DNA of 64,000 bases from Hanleya hanleyi (taxonomy: Eukaryota; Mollusca; Polyplacophora; Lepidopleurida; Hanleyidae). Each line of letters begins with the position of its first letter. Positions within the stretch are counted from its first letter, which is position 1. The stretch lies in assembly GCA_036873755.1 (NCBI GenBank), contig JAVTVY010047932.1, positions 165,099 to 229,098 of the forward strand, written 5' to 3'. Position numbers and translations under genes: made by a program. Shown piece after piece: positions 10,841 through 22,943 of this stretch. Below the pieces are notes generated by a model. It did no database searches. It had not been told where the DNA came from and saw only the letters and a program-made list of their open reading frames with translations.

Positions 10841-12476
10841 CAGGGATTCATACAAGTCAAAAATTTTACCACCGAAAACTCAATATTATTCAAAATTGAG
10901 TTTTCCCAATGGTGAAATTGAGTTTTCAAAATTTTTTACCGCCGATCCAAACATTGCGATCGAGTTTTCAATTTTTTTTACCACCGATTCACTTATTGGT
11001 ATTGAGTTCTCAAATGTTTCAACCACCACCATGCTGGTGTCAATAACACATGATATTGATGGTTCAGCGGTAGATGATAATGGCACTTTCCAAAATATAT
11101 TCATATTACTCCATATTCAATATTTCAGTTCAACTTTAATTAAGGCATCATAAAACATTCACAGAAACAAGAGCTTTTGGTCTGAGCCGATTCATATCGA
11201 AAAACATGTAATGTACATTGAAACTAACCACGGAAATGAACATCCAACTTCTGATCATTTAGACAAAAATATTATTTATCCCATCAGTAGGAGGTATAAC
11301 TCTTAAAATCATGCTTAGCAAGTCTGAAAAATTTGAAGAGAATCATGTCAAAACTCAAGGCTGATTCTACAATGTTTTAATTGATTAGTACATGGCAATG
11401 AATTGGAGAAATGGTGAAGTCTGAATCTCAATAACTTTGACAAAAATCTGAATTGTCTAAAAAAAAAAACAGGTGCACATGAGGCATGCATGTGAAGTTT
11501 CAAAATCATCCTGTAGAAATTGTGGAGTTAAATGTCAGTGATACACTGAAATTATGTCAACACTTATTGATTACACAACCACGATTTGACATACAAACGG
11601 ACAGAAGGGCAGACAGAGTAAAACAAATCATGCTTGGCAAAGAAATGGCAAAGTCTGATTCCAGTGAGTTTTTTATCCTTGGAAAAATGCGCACCAAACA
11701 CGCGCGAAAAAAACTGAGTTGTAGTGAATAAATATTGAGATCTTCAAGAGATAAGTCGAGTTCCCAACTGAAAATGTTGAGTTGTCCTGACAAATTATCA
11801 AGCAAAATCGTTGTTGTTGTTGCCTTCACTCTTTCAACTCGCGAGTGTTACTGTTAGACGTTAGCGCTTGTCCGCTTGTCGGGAGCAAGTAAAAATCGGC
11901 ACGGCCAATGCAACGTTCATGTTAGCTGCCCGTATTGGCAAGCACGATTTTCTTCCGATTAAAATACTCACTGACGAAGTTTTATTGAGCTCTTATTCTC
12001 CGAAATAAAGCGTCAGAATCACTCCGCTTGTTCTGGTTCTGGTTTCGTTTTCGACTTGAAGTTGTCAGGCATGAACAGTCGATATAAATATCTATAGGCT
12101 GACTGCGCCACATTGAGCCAGTCAATATAGTGAAGTTCATTCAATATATCCATTAGTTCTGCCTTTCAAGCGGATCGTGTGCAAATCTTGCGGGAGATTA
12201 ACAACAACAACACCACACGTGGTAGCACGCTTTCTGCGCCTGTGAAAGGTAAATTATTGTCATTTTCGCGGTAAGATCGTCATTCGATTGAGTTTATTTC
12301 GTAATTTGGGGCTGTCAAATTAACTTTGACCATGTCTGGCGAATTGAGTTTTCCACAAAAAATTGAGTATTTGTCCAGTAAAACGAAAGCAATTGAGTTT
12401 CTCACCATATGAATTGAGTTTTCAAAAAAATTTTACCACCGAATACCGGTGGTAAAAACCGACTTGCATGAATCCC
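10841..12476. mobile_element. TIR element with CAGGG ends and AATTGAGTTTTC subterminal repeats
   Basis: The left end CAGGGATTCATACAAGTC is mirrored at the right by GACTTGCATGAATCCCTG. Just inside each end is TTTTACCACCG and its complement. GTATT precedes the left end and follows the right end, a possible 5-bp target duplication. The inner flanks repeat AATTGAGTTTTC-like words at least eight times (10880-11000 and 12335-12430), as expected for subterminal transposase binding sites. CAGGG-type ends suggest hAT, but hAT duplications are normally 8 bp and no transposase frame is visible, so it looks non-autonomous. Small ORFs inside look spurious. Confidence 0.65.
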
Positions 12477-12477
12477 T

Positions 12478-14458
12478 GGTATTAGGACCTGTATCTGAGG
12501 TGTTGTTCTCCACCTGATTGTACTATACATTTGTGTGTACACATATGTTCTAATGATTAAAAGACAGCATGGAGCAAGTACTCTTACGCTATGAGAATCA
12601 GGGTTCATATGCCTTCTGGAAAGTCCTTAACTCTTTGCCTACAGCAAGCCACTGTGAATGGCTCCTGTTTCTTAAACTCACCAGTTCATTATATTCTCCT
12701 GGGTTAAGAGATAGGACAAAGTGAAATTATATGAACCAGTACATGTAGGTGATCAGCTGAAGTCATGGGTCACTGCACAAACAGGCTCACAAGATTGTTT
12801 GTTCTCTCATTGATGTCCAAAAGGAAGATTGTGTTTGCTGACAGGATTACACTGAACTATTCAACAAACTGTAATGAATTATTCATATTCAGTCTGTTAT
12901 TTTAGGTTTCGTATTAGTATGCCTGGCAAAAGCTGGCATATTATATGATGGTGATCCCCGTCTTACCATTCTTACGTGTCCCGTCTATATCTGTGACAAA
13001 TTTGCATCTATAATTGGAATTTTCGCGATTGGATAAAGCAGAGGGAGATGATGTGTCGCATACCAAACTTGAGGTCGTCACTGACCTGAAGCATCAGAAA
13101 ACTTGCAATTTTTTTCTGACTTGATACATTACAGGTAGAACATGTGTCACATACCAAAAAATTAATGTAAAAGGTCAAAGTCACTGTGGCCCAAAAATCA
13201 AGAAATAGTTGGGAATCTCGATTCAGTGTTATAACAGTGTTATCAGGATGGTGAGATCTGACCAAATCTGCTGTATAACACCCACATGATCAATTGGCAA
13301 ACATAGTTATTTGATGACCTCTCCAGTTTTAGATCATGCATTGTGTCCATTGAATATACCGTAAATAAAGAGGGAATAAACACCCTGTTGATTTTAGGTC
13401 AAAAGGTCAAGAATTACTGAATCCCCAAACAGGTGGAGTCTGTGCATGTATTTTGGGTAGGCTAATTGTCTTGCTTCAAAATTATAATATATCTCTTGTA
13501 CAGGCATACATCTATCCTAAAGCCAATTTTTGGCTGTTGTCAGAATTTTTTTTCTCTCTCTGTTTTGGACTGAGGCATTTTTTTTTGTGGGAGGGCCGGG
13601 CAGGTCAGGTCATTAATGCATCCACATTCATTGAATATTTAGTTTATACGACCTCATACATTGAGATGTTATGAGTATTATTATATGTTCAGAGTTGTCT
13701 TTCCTGAGCTCGGATCCACACAAGGAACAAAGGGTCTTTGTTAATTATGTTAATTGAGAGAAGATCAAATCACAAATGAAGCATCAATCAGGTCCATGCC
13801 CTGATCGAATTATTCATCAGCTCTGAATAATTTAGTGAAAAAAAAAAAGATTTGGATAACTAATATACATGTAGTCTTTCTTCCCAAGCTTCCTGTTTTA
13901 GTTTATATCATTGGGAATATCTTGATAACTATTTAAAAGTAATTTATTTAACACTGTGAGCTTTGTGTCTCGTCTACCCAGACATGTTAAACATGATAAC
14001 ATTTGGTCGTCCCATTATTCATATTATTGTGTTTGACAACGCTCCGGACTCGCAATTACAATTTTCTCATTATAGAGTTAAATGTCAGTGTGAGAGGACA
14101 TTTAGTCCAAGTTAGATGTACATATATTTATACCTCCTGAAAGTTCTCCATGTGATACTGATATCGCTGGTTTGTGTAAAATACAGGGTCGTGATCGTCT
14201 TTAATATTCTGATCTGTTGACTTCCAGGCCAGAAGAAGTTCATGGCTGTTGTTCTTTTCTATTCTGTTGCCCTTGAGACTATATCATAGGTTTGTTTACC
14301 AGTTCATAGTGCATATAAAGTTAAGAGTTTGATAACACTTGGCATTCCCTCATACATGTATATTGGTTGTATATCACTCACAACCAGTTTAAGTTTGCTG
14401 GAGGAGTTCGTTTAAGTCCGTTGACAGGGTGTAAGTCATTGAGTCTGGGACAGTTCCA
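12478..14458. other. Intronic sequence without recognised gene
   Basis: Part of the first large intron of the adaptor gene. About 12906-13400 holds a diverged dispersed repeat containing CTTGAGGTCGTCACTGACCT and AAAGCAGAGGGAGATGATG words, a type I associate with molluscs. No exon with both splice sites was recognised. Confidence 0.4.
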
Positions 14459-14501
14459 ATGAAGAAATTGGTGCCTAGCAGGTACAAGAAACCTAGTCAA
14501 G
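14459..14501 (+). CDS. Candidate alternative first exon A of the adaptor gene
   Basis: An ATG opens 14 codons (MKKLVPSRYKKPSQ) followed by G and a GTAGGT donor, ending in phase 1. That phase fits the acceptor at 29498, where the next residues are DSDENYIEP. The peptide is basic, unlike the acidic tyrosine exons, which is compatible with a short leader. No TATA box or initiator could be confirmed upstream. A chance ATG-donor pair of this size is quite possible. Confidence 0.3.
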
Positions 14502-14639
14502 GTAGGTTGAGCTATTTTTATACTCCATGATCATGCTTCAAAAGATAACTGAGTGCGTGGTCGGGAATGTCCAAAATAGTCTACACCCATTCAAGTACAA
14601 TGTAGATTGCCATATCAAATACCGTTCTGTCTTAATTCT

Positions 14640-14774
14640 TTGACCAAGTTCCAGGGTGTGAAAAGGAATAGGACCCCACCCGTGTGGTTCCCTGGTGTGA
14701 AAAGGAATAGGACCCAACGTTGTGATATGACTGAAATATAGTTGAAAGCGACGTTAAATCGTATTCACTCACCC
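14640..14774 (+). mobile_element. Truncated SINE-like fragment, internally duplicated
   Basis: GTGTGAAAAGGAATAGGACC occurs twice (14655 and 14696). It is followed by GATATGACTGAAATATAGTTG and a CGTATTCACTCACCC end, matching the SINE-like element at 9791-9994. Confidence 0.55.
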
Positions 14775-14846
14775 TTCTTTGACCAATATTTTGTTCTTTC
14801 ACATCAGAGAGTAAACATGATGTATGCCATTGTTTTCTTCTAATTA

Positions 14847-15528
14847 AATGTCCAGTATACAGCAGATATAGGTTCTGCTTTACCATAATGTCCAGTATAC
14901 AGTAGATATAGGCTCTGCTTTACCATAATATCCAGTATACAGCAGATATAGGCTCTGCTTTACCATAATGTCCAGTAAACAGCAGATATAGGCGCTGCTT
15001 TACCATAATGTTCAGTATACAGCAGATATAGTGTCTGTTTACCATAATGTCCAGTATACAGCAGATATAGGTTCTGCTTTACCATAATGTCCAGTATACA
15101 GCAGATATAGGCTCTGCTTTACCATAATGTCCAGTATACAGCAGATATAGGTTCTGCTTCACCATAATGTCCAGTAAACAGCAGATATAGTCTCTGTTTT
15201 ACCATAATGTCCAGTATACAGCAGATATAGGCTCTGCTTTACCATAATGTCCAGTATACAGCAGATATAGGCTCTGCTTTACCATAATGTCCAGTATACA
15301 GCAGATATAGGCCCTGCTTTACCATAATGTCCAGTAAACAGCAGATGTAGGCTCTGTTTTACCATAATGTCCAATAAACAGCAGATGTAGGCTCTGCTTT
15401 ACCATAATGTCCGGTAAACAGCAGATGTAGGCTCTGTTTTACCATAATGTCCAATAAACAGCAGATGTAGGCTCTGTTTTACCATAATGTCCAATAAACA
15501 GCAGATGTAGGCTCTGCTTTACCATAAT
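14847..15528. repeat. 40-bp minisatellite, about 17 units
   Basis: The unit is ACCATAATGTCCAGTATACA followed by GCAGATATAGGCTCTGCTTT, an exact 40-base period for most of the array. Two subtypes occur: CCAGTATACA/ATATAG mainly on the left, and CCAATAAACA/ATGTAG concentrated on the right, which records the order of expansion. Confidence 0.95.
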
Positions 15529-16783
15529 CATGTTCTTCAACAATAATCGCTCTCTACCATGATATTTCAATCCACCATATCCACTTTGCTGGAAAACATG
15601 TTTCAAAGTTTGAGGAGGGAGGGGGGGGGGGCAGGAGGAGGGGCATGTTGTACATAATGTATATGTATTTATGGGGGAGGGGAAAGTTCCTTTTGACCCC
15701 ATGCTTTGAATGCCTGTGTCTATGTCCTTTTTTTCCATGCATTTACTAAACTGGAAGTTCTTTTGTAATACCAGTGTATATATATATATGCCCTTGCATG
15801 TAATATATCCCGTAGGCATGAATACACATAATGGATAGTTACTAAATTCTGTTTAAACTTCAGAATATAGGCGCTTCACATCCGTGATTTCTTTCAACAC
15901 TAATGTGTTAAATTTCCAGGAATTGCATTGCTTCAGTAACGGATTTTGAATTGCATACCATGTATACAGTAATACCTTAGCCAATAGAAAAAGTTGGTTT
16001 GATATAATATATGACCCATATATCCTCTCTATAGGCTCTAAAGGAGGAAGTAAAATTATATGATGTAGATCTCAACTATGTGAGATACATGTTCAAGTGG
16101 GCTACATGTACATAGCACACTATATGTATTAACATGTTTCAGTGAGCCTAATAATAATGTCAGTATATCTGTATATTTTACTGTAATTATTTTCGCTATA
16201 AAAATACAATGATATACATAGACAGGGCACCTGTATAAAGTAGTCCGTACTGGCCAGTAGTGATGACTTTTCACTGGTAGAAGGACACAAAGGGCTTCTG
16301 TGTACTTTTCTTAAGGGCTGTTAGCTATTCAGGATGTACCAGGATACATTCTACACTGTGTTTGCTCGCTGTGTGTGACAGAATTTCTGTCTGTCCCCAT
16401 TTTGTGACTAATGCTGACTTGACAGCTCGGAAACACATTTGAGCCTTGACCAAAGCAACAGTGACTGGGACCGAGTTCACCAGAGACCATTGCTCATGAT
16501 ACACCTTCGCGTTGTCAGTTTTTTTTCCTTTCAAGATGTGACCGAATACATGTACATGTGCAATTTTTTAAGAGAATCTAGAGCTTTTGTTTTTCGAACA
16601 AGAAAGCATGGTGTAGATGAGTCTACATTTAATTGTGATAATATTCCCACATAGTTGGATGACTAGGAGTCAGTGTGCATGTATGCTACAATTGTAAACT
16701 GTAGGCTTACAAGGAGATTACTGGCCATTTACTGGAATAACACCCTGTATGAACCTGGTTCACCATAGTTACCTTAAGAAAAG
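15529..16783. other. Intronic sequence without recognised gene
   Basis: AT-rich intron with a G-rich run at 15614-15640 and a short TA run near 15779. The ORFs in it lack splice or motif support. Confidence 0.4.
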
Positions 16784-16886
16784 ATGACTGCATTGGGTTT
16801 CACGATGGATAAGAACTATTATTTTACTATGTTTGGGAAGCAGCCTAAGCCCTCCAGTATGATTGTAATGTCATCTGATGATTCAG
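16784..16886 (+). CDS. Candidate alternative first exon B of the adaptor gene
   Basis: ATG at 16784 opens 34 codons plus one base before a GTAGGT donor, again phase 1. It includes MDKNYYFTMFGKQPKPSS and ends with an acidic SSDDS run. Joined to the exon at 29498 it continues as SDDSDSDENYIEP, so the acidic character is continuous across the junction. The phase agreement with exon A and with the internal exon at 7653 suggests alternative promoters. Against it, no promoter element is visible and the length is short enough for coincidence. Confidence 0.4.
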
Positions 16887-17231
16887 GTAGGTTTACATCT
16901 ATAGAATTATTTTTTAATTGCCATAATAACAAATGCTGACTACTTATCCGAATAATTGTATAAGTTGATAAAAAGTTGATTTATTTTCCACTGAAAAAAA
17001 AAATTCAATGAGACCCAACCCAACCATAGATTTTTCACAAGTACCATACTAGACAACTAATTAAAATTAATTAATTAAGTACTTGAATATTTTGACTTGA
17101 CCACAAGACTAAGTTTCATATGTAGATGAAATGGAAATCAAGCTGTCTGTTCCATTTAGCAAATGTATGACAATATGGCCCAGTTAATTTTAGCCACAGT
17201 AGTAAAGTCTGTATCTCAAGCAAAGTACATC

Positions 17232-17719
17232 TTAAAGGTGAAATGCAAAGGTTTTCATAGTTTTCTTTTTATGCTCTCCATGAGTTAGCTGTTTTAACTA
17301 TCAGCCTACTTACTTCGTTTGGTTTTATTTTAAGTATTATGTTTCCTAGTAGATTTAGAAAAGTGCTTCAAAATTGGTATCTCAAATCCCGCCAGTTTCA
17401 GAAATGAAATCCACATCGCTTATCTACCCTTGTTTGACGCTGATTTGTGACGTCACATCAGACCACCTGGCTGGACGTCAATACTTGAAACGTTGAGCCT
17501 TCGAGAGGCTGGTCTGATGTGACGTCACAATCAAGGAAAGATAAGCGATGATGGTTTGCAAATCAGAATTCAGCTGGGCTTCAGGCACCAACTAGTTAAA
17601 AGCTTCTAACAGACAAACTACTTCACAATAAACCAAGCAAAGTAGATAGAAATATCGGTCTATCATTGTTCAGCCAATATAAAAATGAGAATCTAAAAAC
17701 CTTTGCATTTCACCTTTAA
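17232..17719. mobile_element. Palindromic TTAA MITE, copy 1
   Basis: The ends are TTAAAGGTGAAATGCAAAGG and its complement CCTTTGCATTTCACCTTTAA. The interior is also largely self-complementary around GACGTCACATCAGACCACC and GGCTGGTCTGATGTGACGTC. TTAA at both ends fits piggyBac- or Kolobok-type target duplication. No ORF. A second copy lies at 53623-54094. Confidence 0.85.
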
Positions 17720-19034
17720 TTTCCTGCAAATTTTCAACTACAGTTCTTGCTTGTAAACAAGAAATAGGTCAGGGTCATGGTTGGATGATCCTGTACAATA
17801 TTACTAGAGTCAACAGTTATTTATATAGGCTCCAAATCATGAATTTTACCAGTTCCCAGAATTCTATTTGATATTCAGGTTTTTAGGGTGTTTGAAAAGT
17901 TATGACTCAACAATGTGCCTGCATGAAACTGATATGCCCTGTAGCGTGAGGGTCAATTTATTCAATCCTACTTTAAACTTGACATGATGAATTAAGCATT
18001 AGAAAGTTCAGATTAGTAACGAATTCAGCATATGCATACATCCATGTACGATACCGGCCTCCTTGCAGGCAAACCTTCGACGTCACGAGAAATGTATGCA
18101 TGCTGCTGTATCCAAGTGATGTGCAGTTTTCAGTTTTAAAGCCAATATAATTACTTACACGGCATGTGTGTCTAAAAGTTTGCTTGAAAGAACTGCAGCA
18201 AGAATACATGTACATTTCATCATATATCAAAAATTAAATATAATATTGTATTTTTGGGGGGAAATGGTCTTTAAAAATGCACAACTCCACGACATCAGGA
18301 CTGGTACATGCATAATTTTCCTTTGTCCAGAAAAATAGTTATGTTGATCAAGTTTAGCTTCTGAAGATGCAAGAAGTGATTAAATTTCTGTGAGATTTAG
18401 AAGATGTGGCCGATTATATAGAATCAACAACCTAAGGATGACTTGGGGCATGCCTATATTTAGGGTCTGCTTACAAACATTCACACCATGTTCCAGGCCA
18501 TAGCAGGAACAAGGTCATCTCATTGAAAGCATGCATTGTTATAGATCAACTTATTAGAAAGGTGACCTTTCTCTTGTAATCTTTCAGCCTGGCTGCATGT
18601 TTTCAGAGTTGAAAAAATATTTCCTTTTCAAGGTTTATGTTTTCTTAGACCAGACCAGTTGAACTTCATTAACCGATATGTTGACAATGATGTGTGCCTA
18701 TATATAGTCATTGAACATAGATTAGTTCACTGGCATTATTATTTTTTTTTTTTTTATTCCCCCCCCCCCCCCCTTAAGATTTCAAATTAATATGCACTAG
18801 GGTAAGAATGGTCATGTTCCACACATTGGCCTCAGTATAGAGAAACACAGCTCAGGGTTCCTACAGTATCTTGAACAGCCTTGAAAATTTAGAATTCATT
18901 GGCCTTGAAAAGCCTTAAAAAATAAAAAATAAATGTTCCAAATACAAGCACTTAGTCTGTCGAGGTCGTTCAATATTCAGCTGTCTTCCATTAAAGAATT
19001 TCTACATCCATAATCCGAAGACCTGATTCATATT
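17720..19034. other. Intronic sequence without recognised gene
   Basis: AT-rich intron with a T-run plus C-run at about 18744-18775. No exon, RNA gene or element ends were recognised. Confidence 0.4.
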
Positions 19035-19877
19035 CCTACGAAGTAGGCTACAGATCGCAAATTGTCCGGTAATTAGTGAGTGAGTCAGTCCATCCGAATC
19101 CTTTCGTCGGCAAAATAAGGAGAACCGTTGACATTAGAACCTTGATTTTTGGCATGAACGTGCATTAGGGCATTGTTACCAGCAAGTTCTGATCTGAAAT
19201 AATTCTGATTTAAATTAGATTGATAATTAACACTTCAGTATATTGTTATACATGTAGCTATATGCGGACTATAGCCTTTAACGTGTATCAGCTTCAAATT
19301 CAGGTCAAATTACCCAGAGCTAAAAATACCCTGTCCCACTGTATGTCTTTGTACCGGTTATGCTCAGGAGAATGACATAGAATAATTATTATCTTGTGCA
19401 GAGAAGGTGTTGGTCTGGAGTTGAATTACCGTAAACTACATAAATGCTACCTTTCTACTATAGTACTATATATAAAAATTTGTTGTATTGTTGGGAAAAT
19501 AATGCGATTCAAAAAGTTGTTTTGATCCTGGACAAGGGCACTGAAAACCATTAAAGATATGTAAATGTATTTTCACACGTAAAGCTTGAAATCTACTGAA
19601 CCTATATTATTCAATCTGTTTCCTTTAATTAAAAAATTGTAAAATTAAATCGGCGATCGTTATTTATTTTGGAATGAAGGCGCATTAGGAGACTGTTACC
19701 AACAAGTTCTGAGCTGACCTACTTTTGATGAACATTTCTGCTGATTTTTGATGAAAATCACTGGCGATTCTGACTTGGGCGATGCCCATCTTAATATAGG
19801 CAGGATTTCAACTGGGGGTGGGGATTTCCAAGAGTTCAGTTCACGTTCGAGTCCTAATGCCTACTGTACTTCGTAGG
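19035..19877. mobile_element. MITE with CCTACGAAGTAGG ends, expanded copy
   Basis: CCTACGAAGTAGG at the left is mirrored by GTACTTCGTAGG at the right. The interior shares CGGCAAAATAAGGAGAACCG, GTGCATTAGGGCATTGTTACC and GTGACGTTAGTCACAC with the insertion at 61691-61966, in the opposite orientation. A CATTAGG...TGTTACCA segment appears twice (about 19160 and 19685), so this copy is internally duplicated or carries an insert. Confidence 0.6.
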
Positions 19878-20139
19878 TCCTGTGACGTTAGTCACACTGC
19901 TCATGTAATAACAGTAGCACCAAATTAAAAAAATAAATCATGCAAAAAACTAGGCTATAGTTTCCTACAAGAGAGAGAAAACCTTGAAAAGACCTAGAAA
20001 ATGAGTATTCCTCTCTATTATTAGTTCAATTGTCAAATTTTCGCTGAAAGTTGTACAGCCAATACCATCGGATGGTAAAATCAACCACATCATAGCGATG
20101 TATTCTTCAAACCAAAAGTATTTCCAAGTCTGTTTGAAA

Positions 20140-22066
20140 GACCATGTATGAACAATATATTTGTTACGTTGAACATTCATTCATACTCAATGTTCAAGTC
20201 AAAAAATAGAAAGCCTGTACTAAGCTTAAATGAAACTGGAAATAATATGCCTTGAAAACAGCAACTATTAGCTTGAAAAGACCTATACTGGTAGTTGAAA
20301 AGATGGAAGATTCAATGTAGACATGGTAGAAGAGACATTGTACCATAGATTAATTGACTTGAACATGTTGTGTTCATGTAGGTACAGGTATGCAGTGAAT
20401 CAGAAGGTCCTGTGGTCAGTTTGGTGACATCTCTGATGATTGAATCCATACAAAGTTATTCCTGTTCTTTCATGACCAACTTTCTTCATTTGCCTATGGA
20501 CCTAGTTCTGCATAACTGTCCCAAGGTCCCAATATCCCATCATATAACACTGTTTCACATTCCAGTTAAACTCTTCTTGGTCACTTTGAACAGTGGTTGT
20601 CATTATTTTAGTTGGTTTTGCGGGGGGGGGGGGAGGGCCAAGTTAATTAATGAATATGTCAATGCTTTGGAAAGTAGAATTTTTTCAGGTAACCTAGCTA
20701 CTTCTAATTTGCGTAATCTGTACCCATGTATTTCGTAGTTCTGTACAGATCTGTACACCCCAATGGCCATATAGACGAACGTTCCCTTGCCAGTCATTTC
20801 AGAATTTCAGAAATTTTGCATGTATAAAACTTGAATGCCCCGTTATGCTGGACATGCTGAGATGAGATGTTAAGTGTTTGAACTGTATTAGGCACATGTA
20901 CTTGTATCTTTCAAATGGTTCTTTCATCACATTTCATTGTATATTCCAGGAGAAACGGAATGAACAGTTTCATATTGTCGGTAAATTCAGTGCATGGCTT
21001 CTTAATTTGAATCTGGCAATATCCATTAATTTATATATGTTAACTGTACCAGTGATATATATGTTAACACAGTGGGAGTACAGCTCCTTAATTTTGACAG
21101 AGATTAGCCTGGAATTAACCCCAATTTGTGAAGTTATTTAAAAAGATCATTTCATGCCCATGAAATAATGGTTTGGAGGCTAACAACATGTTTGTACAGC
21201 TAAAATGTGTCACTTCCTCATCCATGCTGTCAAAATAAGTGTATACTGAAGTCTACACGGATGTAGATGAAGATTTACAGACTTCGAAGAACAACCCCAC
21301 AATATGTTCATATGCTAGTCAATGTCATGTGATTGCATGTAATCAACCCTTGATCTAATCACAGTAAACAGAGTGATCAGTTCCCACCATAGTTAAAGTT
21401 AATTCCTGGACAATGATGGCAGTGGGTGGTGCACCGACACCTGGCTGGCCCCTTGAGCTCACGTTCGCTTCCCTACCTCTTTAACCCCAAATATATTTAT
21501 AATTGATGTTGAATGGTGTATTTTCTGCTTGATATTGCCAGGGTTATCATAAATGTAAGCTTTTGGTCCTTTCTTGGAATGGTGGGAATATTTGATCCAT
21601 ATTATCATATTCAGTACACGAGTTGTCAATATATAGATGAAAAACACTCTCCATATTATAAACATAGGAGAGAGATCATGAGAGCAGCTCGAAACTCACG
21701 GTGGGCCACAAGCTGTGCACCAGTGTCGCTGACACCAGGGCACGATAGCATTCTCCTAGGATTAATGTGGGAAGCTGCCATTGTATTCACCAGTTAACAT
21801 ATGGAACTAAATAACCACCAGACATCAACCTCGAGACCAATAGCTATTTCGAGCTTGCAGTATTCATAATCCCTCTGATAATTCAATCACAGGAAGCAAA
21901 ATTTCCCAAAGTAAAATTTGCGGGTGGTAAAATTTATTAGAGTTAACAAAATGGTCCAAAAACTTGCAGATAATCCGTTATTTCTTTGTTATTTCAATGA
22001 TTTCTACCAAACTTGAATTTGTTCTCTCCTATTCAATTTACTTTATCACTGTCTGGTATAAATTTA
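20140..22066. repeat. 1.93-kb direct duplication, copy 1
   Basis: This block is repeated at 25880-27804 with about seven substitutions and a poly-G length difference, roughly 99.6% identical. Both copies start GACCATGTATGAAC and end GGTATAAATTTA. The left flank of copy 1 and the right flank of copy 2 look like the original intron; the 3.8 kb between is foreign. ORFs inside are mirrored exactly in copy 2 and have no recognised domain. Confidence 0.95.
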
Positions 22067-22709
22067 TGACACACAACACGACGAGTAAAGTTTGATATAT
22101 ATATTCTTTATTCTTTATACCCACTTTGGCTTATGGGGGCACACAGCTCACCATCGTTATGCAAGATTACAAACAGATCGACGGATAATACCAATGGCTA
22201 TAACTGTGTGCCCCATAGGCATAGCATATACACATTACGTATAATCCCATGGAAGAAGCAGGAGCAATTATACATGTACCTAAGCAGAGTGCAGCAGGAG
22301 CTGCCTAAATAGACCGCGGGAGCCGTCTATCATACATGTACCTAAGCAGAGTGCAGCGGGAGCTGCCTAAATAGACCGCGGGAGCCGTCTATTATACATG
22401 TACCTAATGCAGAGTGCAGCGGGAGCTGCCTAAATAGACCGCGGAAGCCGTCTATTATACATGTACCTAAGCAGAGTGCAGCGGGAGCTGCCTAAATAGA
22501 CCGCGGGAGCCGTCTATTATGCATGTACCTAAGCAGATGTGTCTATTATATATGTACCTAAGCAAAGTGCAGCGGGAGCTGCCTAAATAGACTGCGGGAG
22601 CTGTCTATTATGCATGATGATGTAAGATTATGTATCATTGAGTGCATGAAGAGTGTGCTGGAATCCATCTTGGGGGTAAATGAACGTATGTAAATATAGT
22701 GAAGTCCCC
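22062..22709. repeat. 648-bp direct repeat, copy 1, with 62-bp subrepeats
   Basis: The block runs from ATTTATGACACACAACACG to TATAGTGAAGTCCCC and recurs at 22944-23590. Inside, about 22270-22615, a roughly 62-base unit is tandemly repeated about five times (TACCTAAGCAGAGTGCAGCG, GGAGCTGCCTAAATAGACCG, CGGGAGCCGTCTAT). The repeat pair with a 234-base middle looks like a very small terminal-direct-repeat element, but there is no primer binding site or polypurine tract. Confidence 0.9.
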
Positions 22710-22943
22710 TTTTGGTGGTGAATTTAGGGGTTGGTGGTGGGTAACGCAAAATAGCTTAAAAAACTGGATTGTACTAATGTGCATAGAGCTCAGCATGGAC
22801 CGATCAAATATGGCGACGATGAAAGATGTTTCAGACAAAGGGAAATACCCGTATGTAAACAGTGTCGCGGGATCTCGTGGAATCTCACGAGAAGAAATCG
22901 TTATGTGTCACAAACAACATTTGATTCTTCGCATCAAATTTCC

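Noticed and set aside
14847..15528. CRISPR array
   Set aside because: Units are contiguous 40-mers without unique spacers, in a eukaryotic intron.
20412..21797. ORFs repeated at 26152-27535 as a duplicated gene
   Set aside because: They are short, lack domains, and are conserved only because the whole 1.93-kb DNA block was copied; poly-G runs interrupt them.
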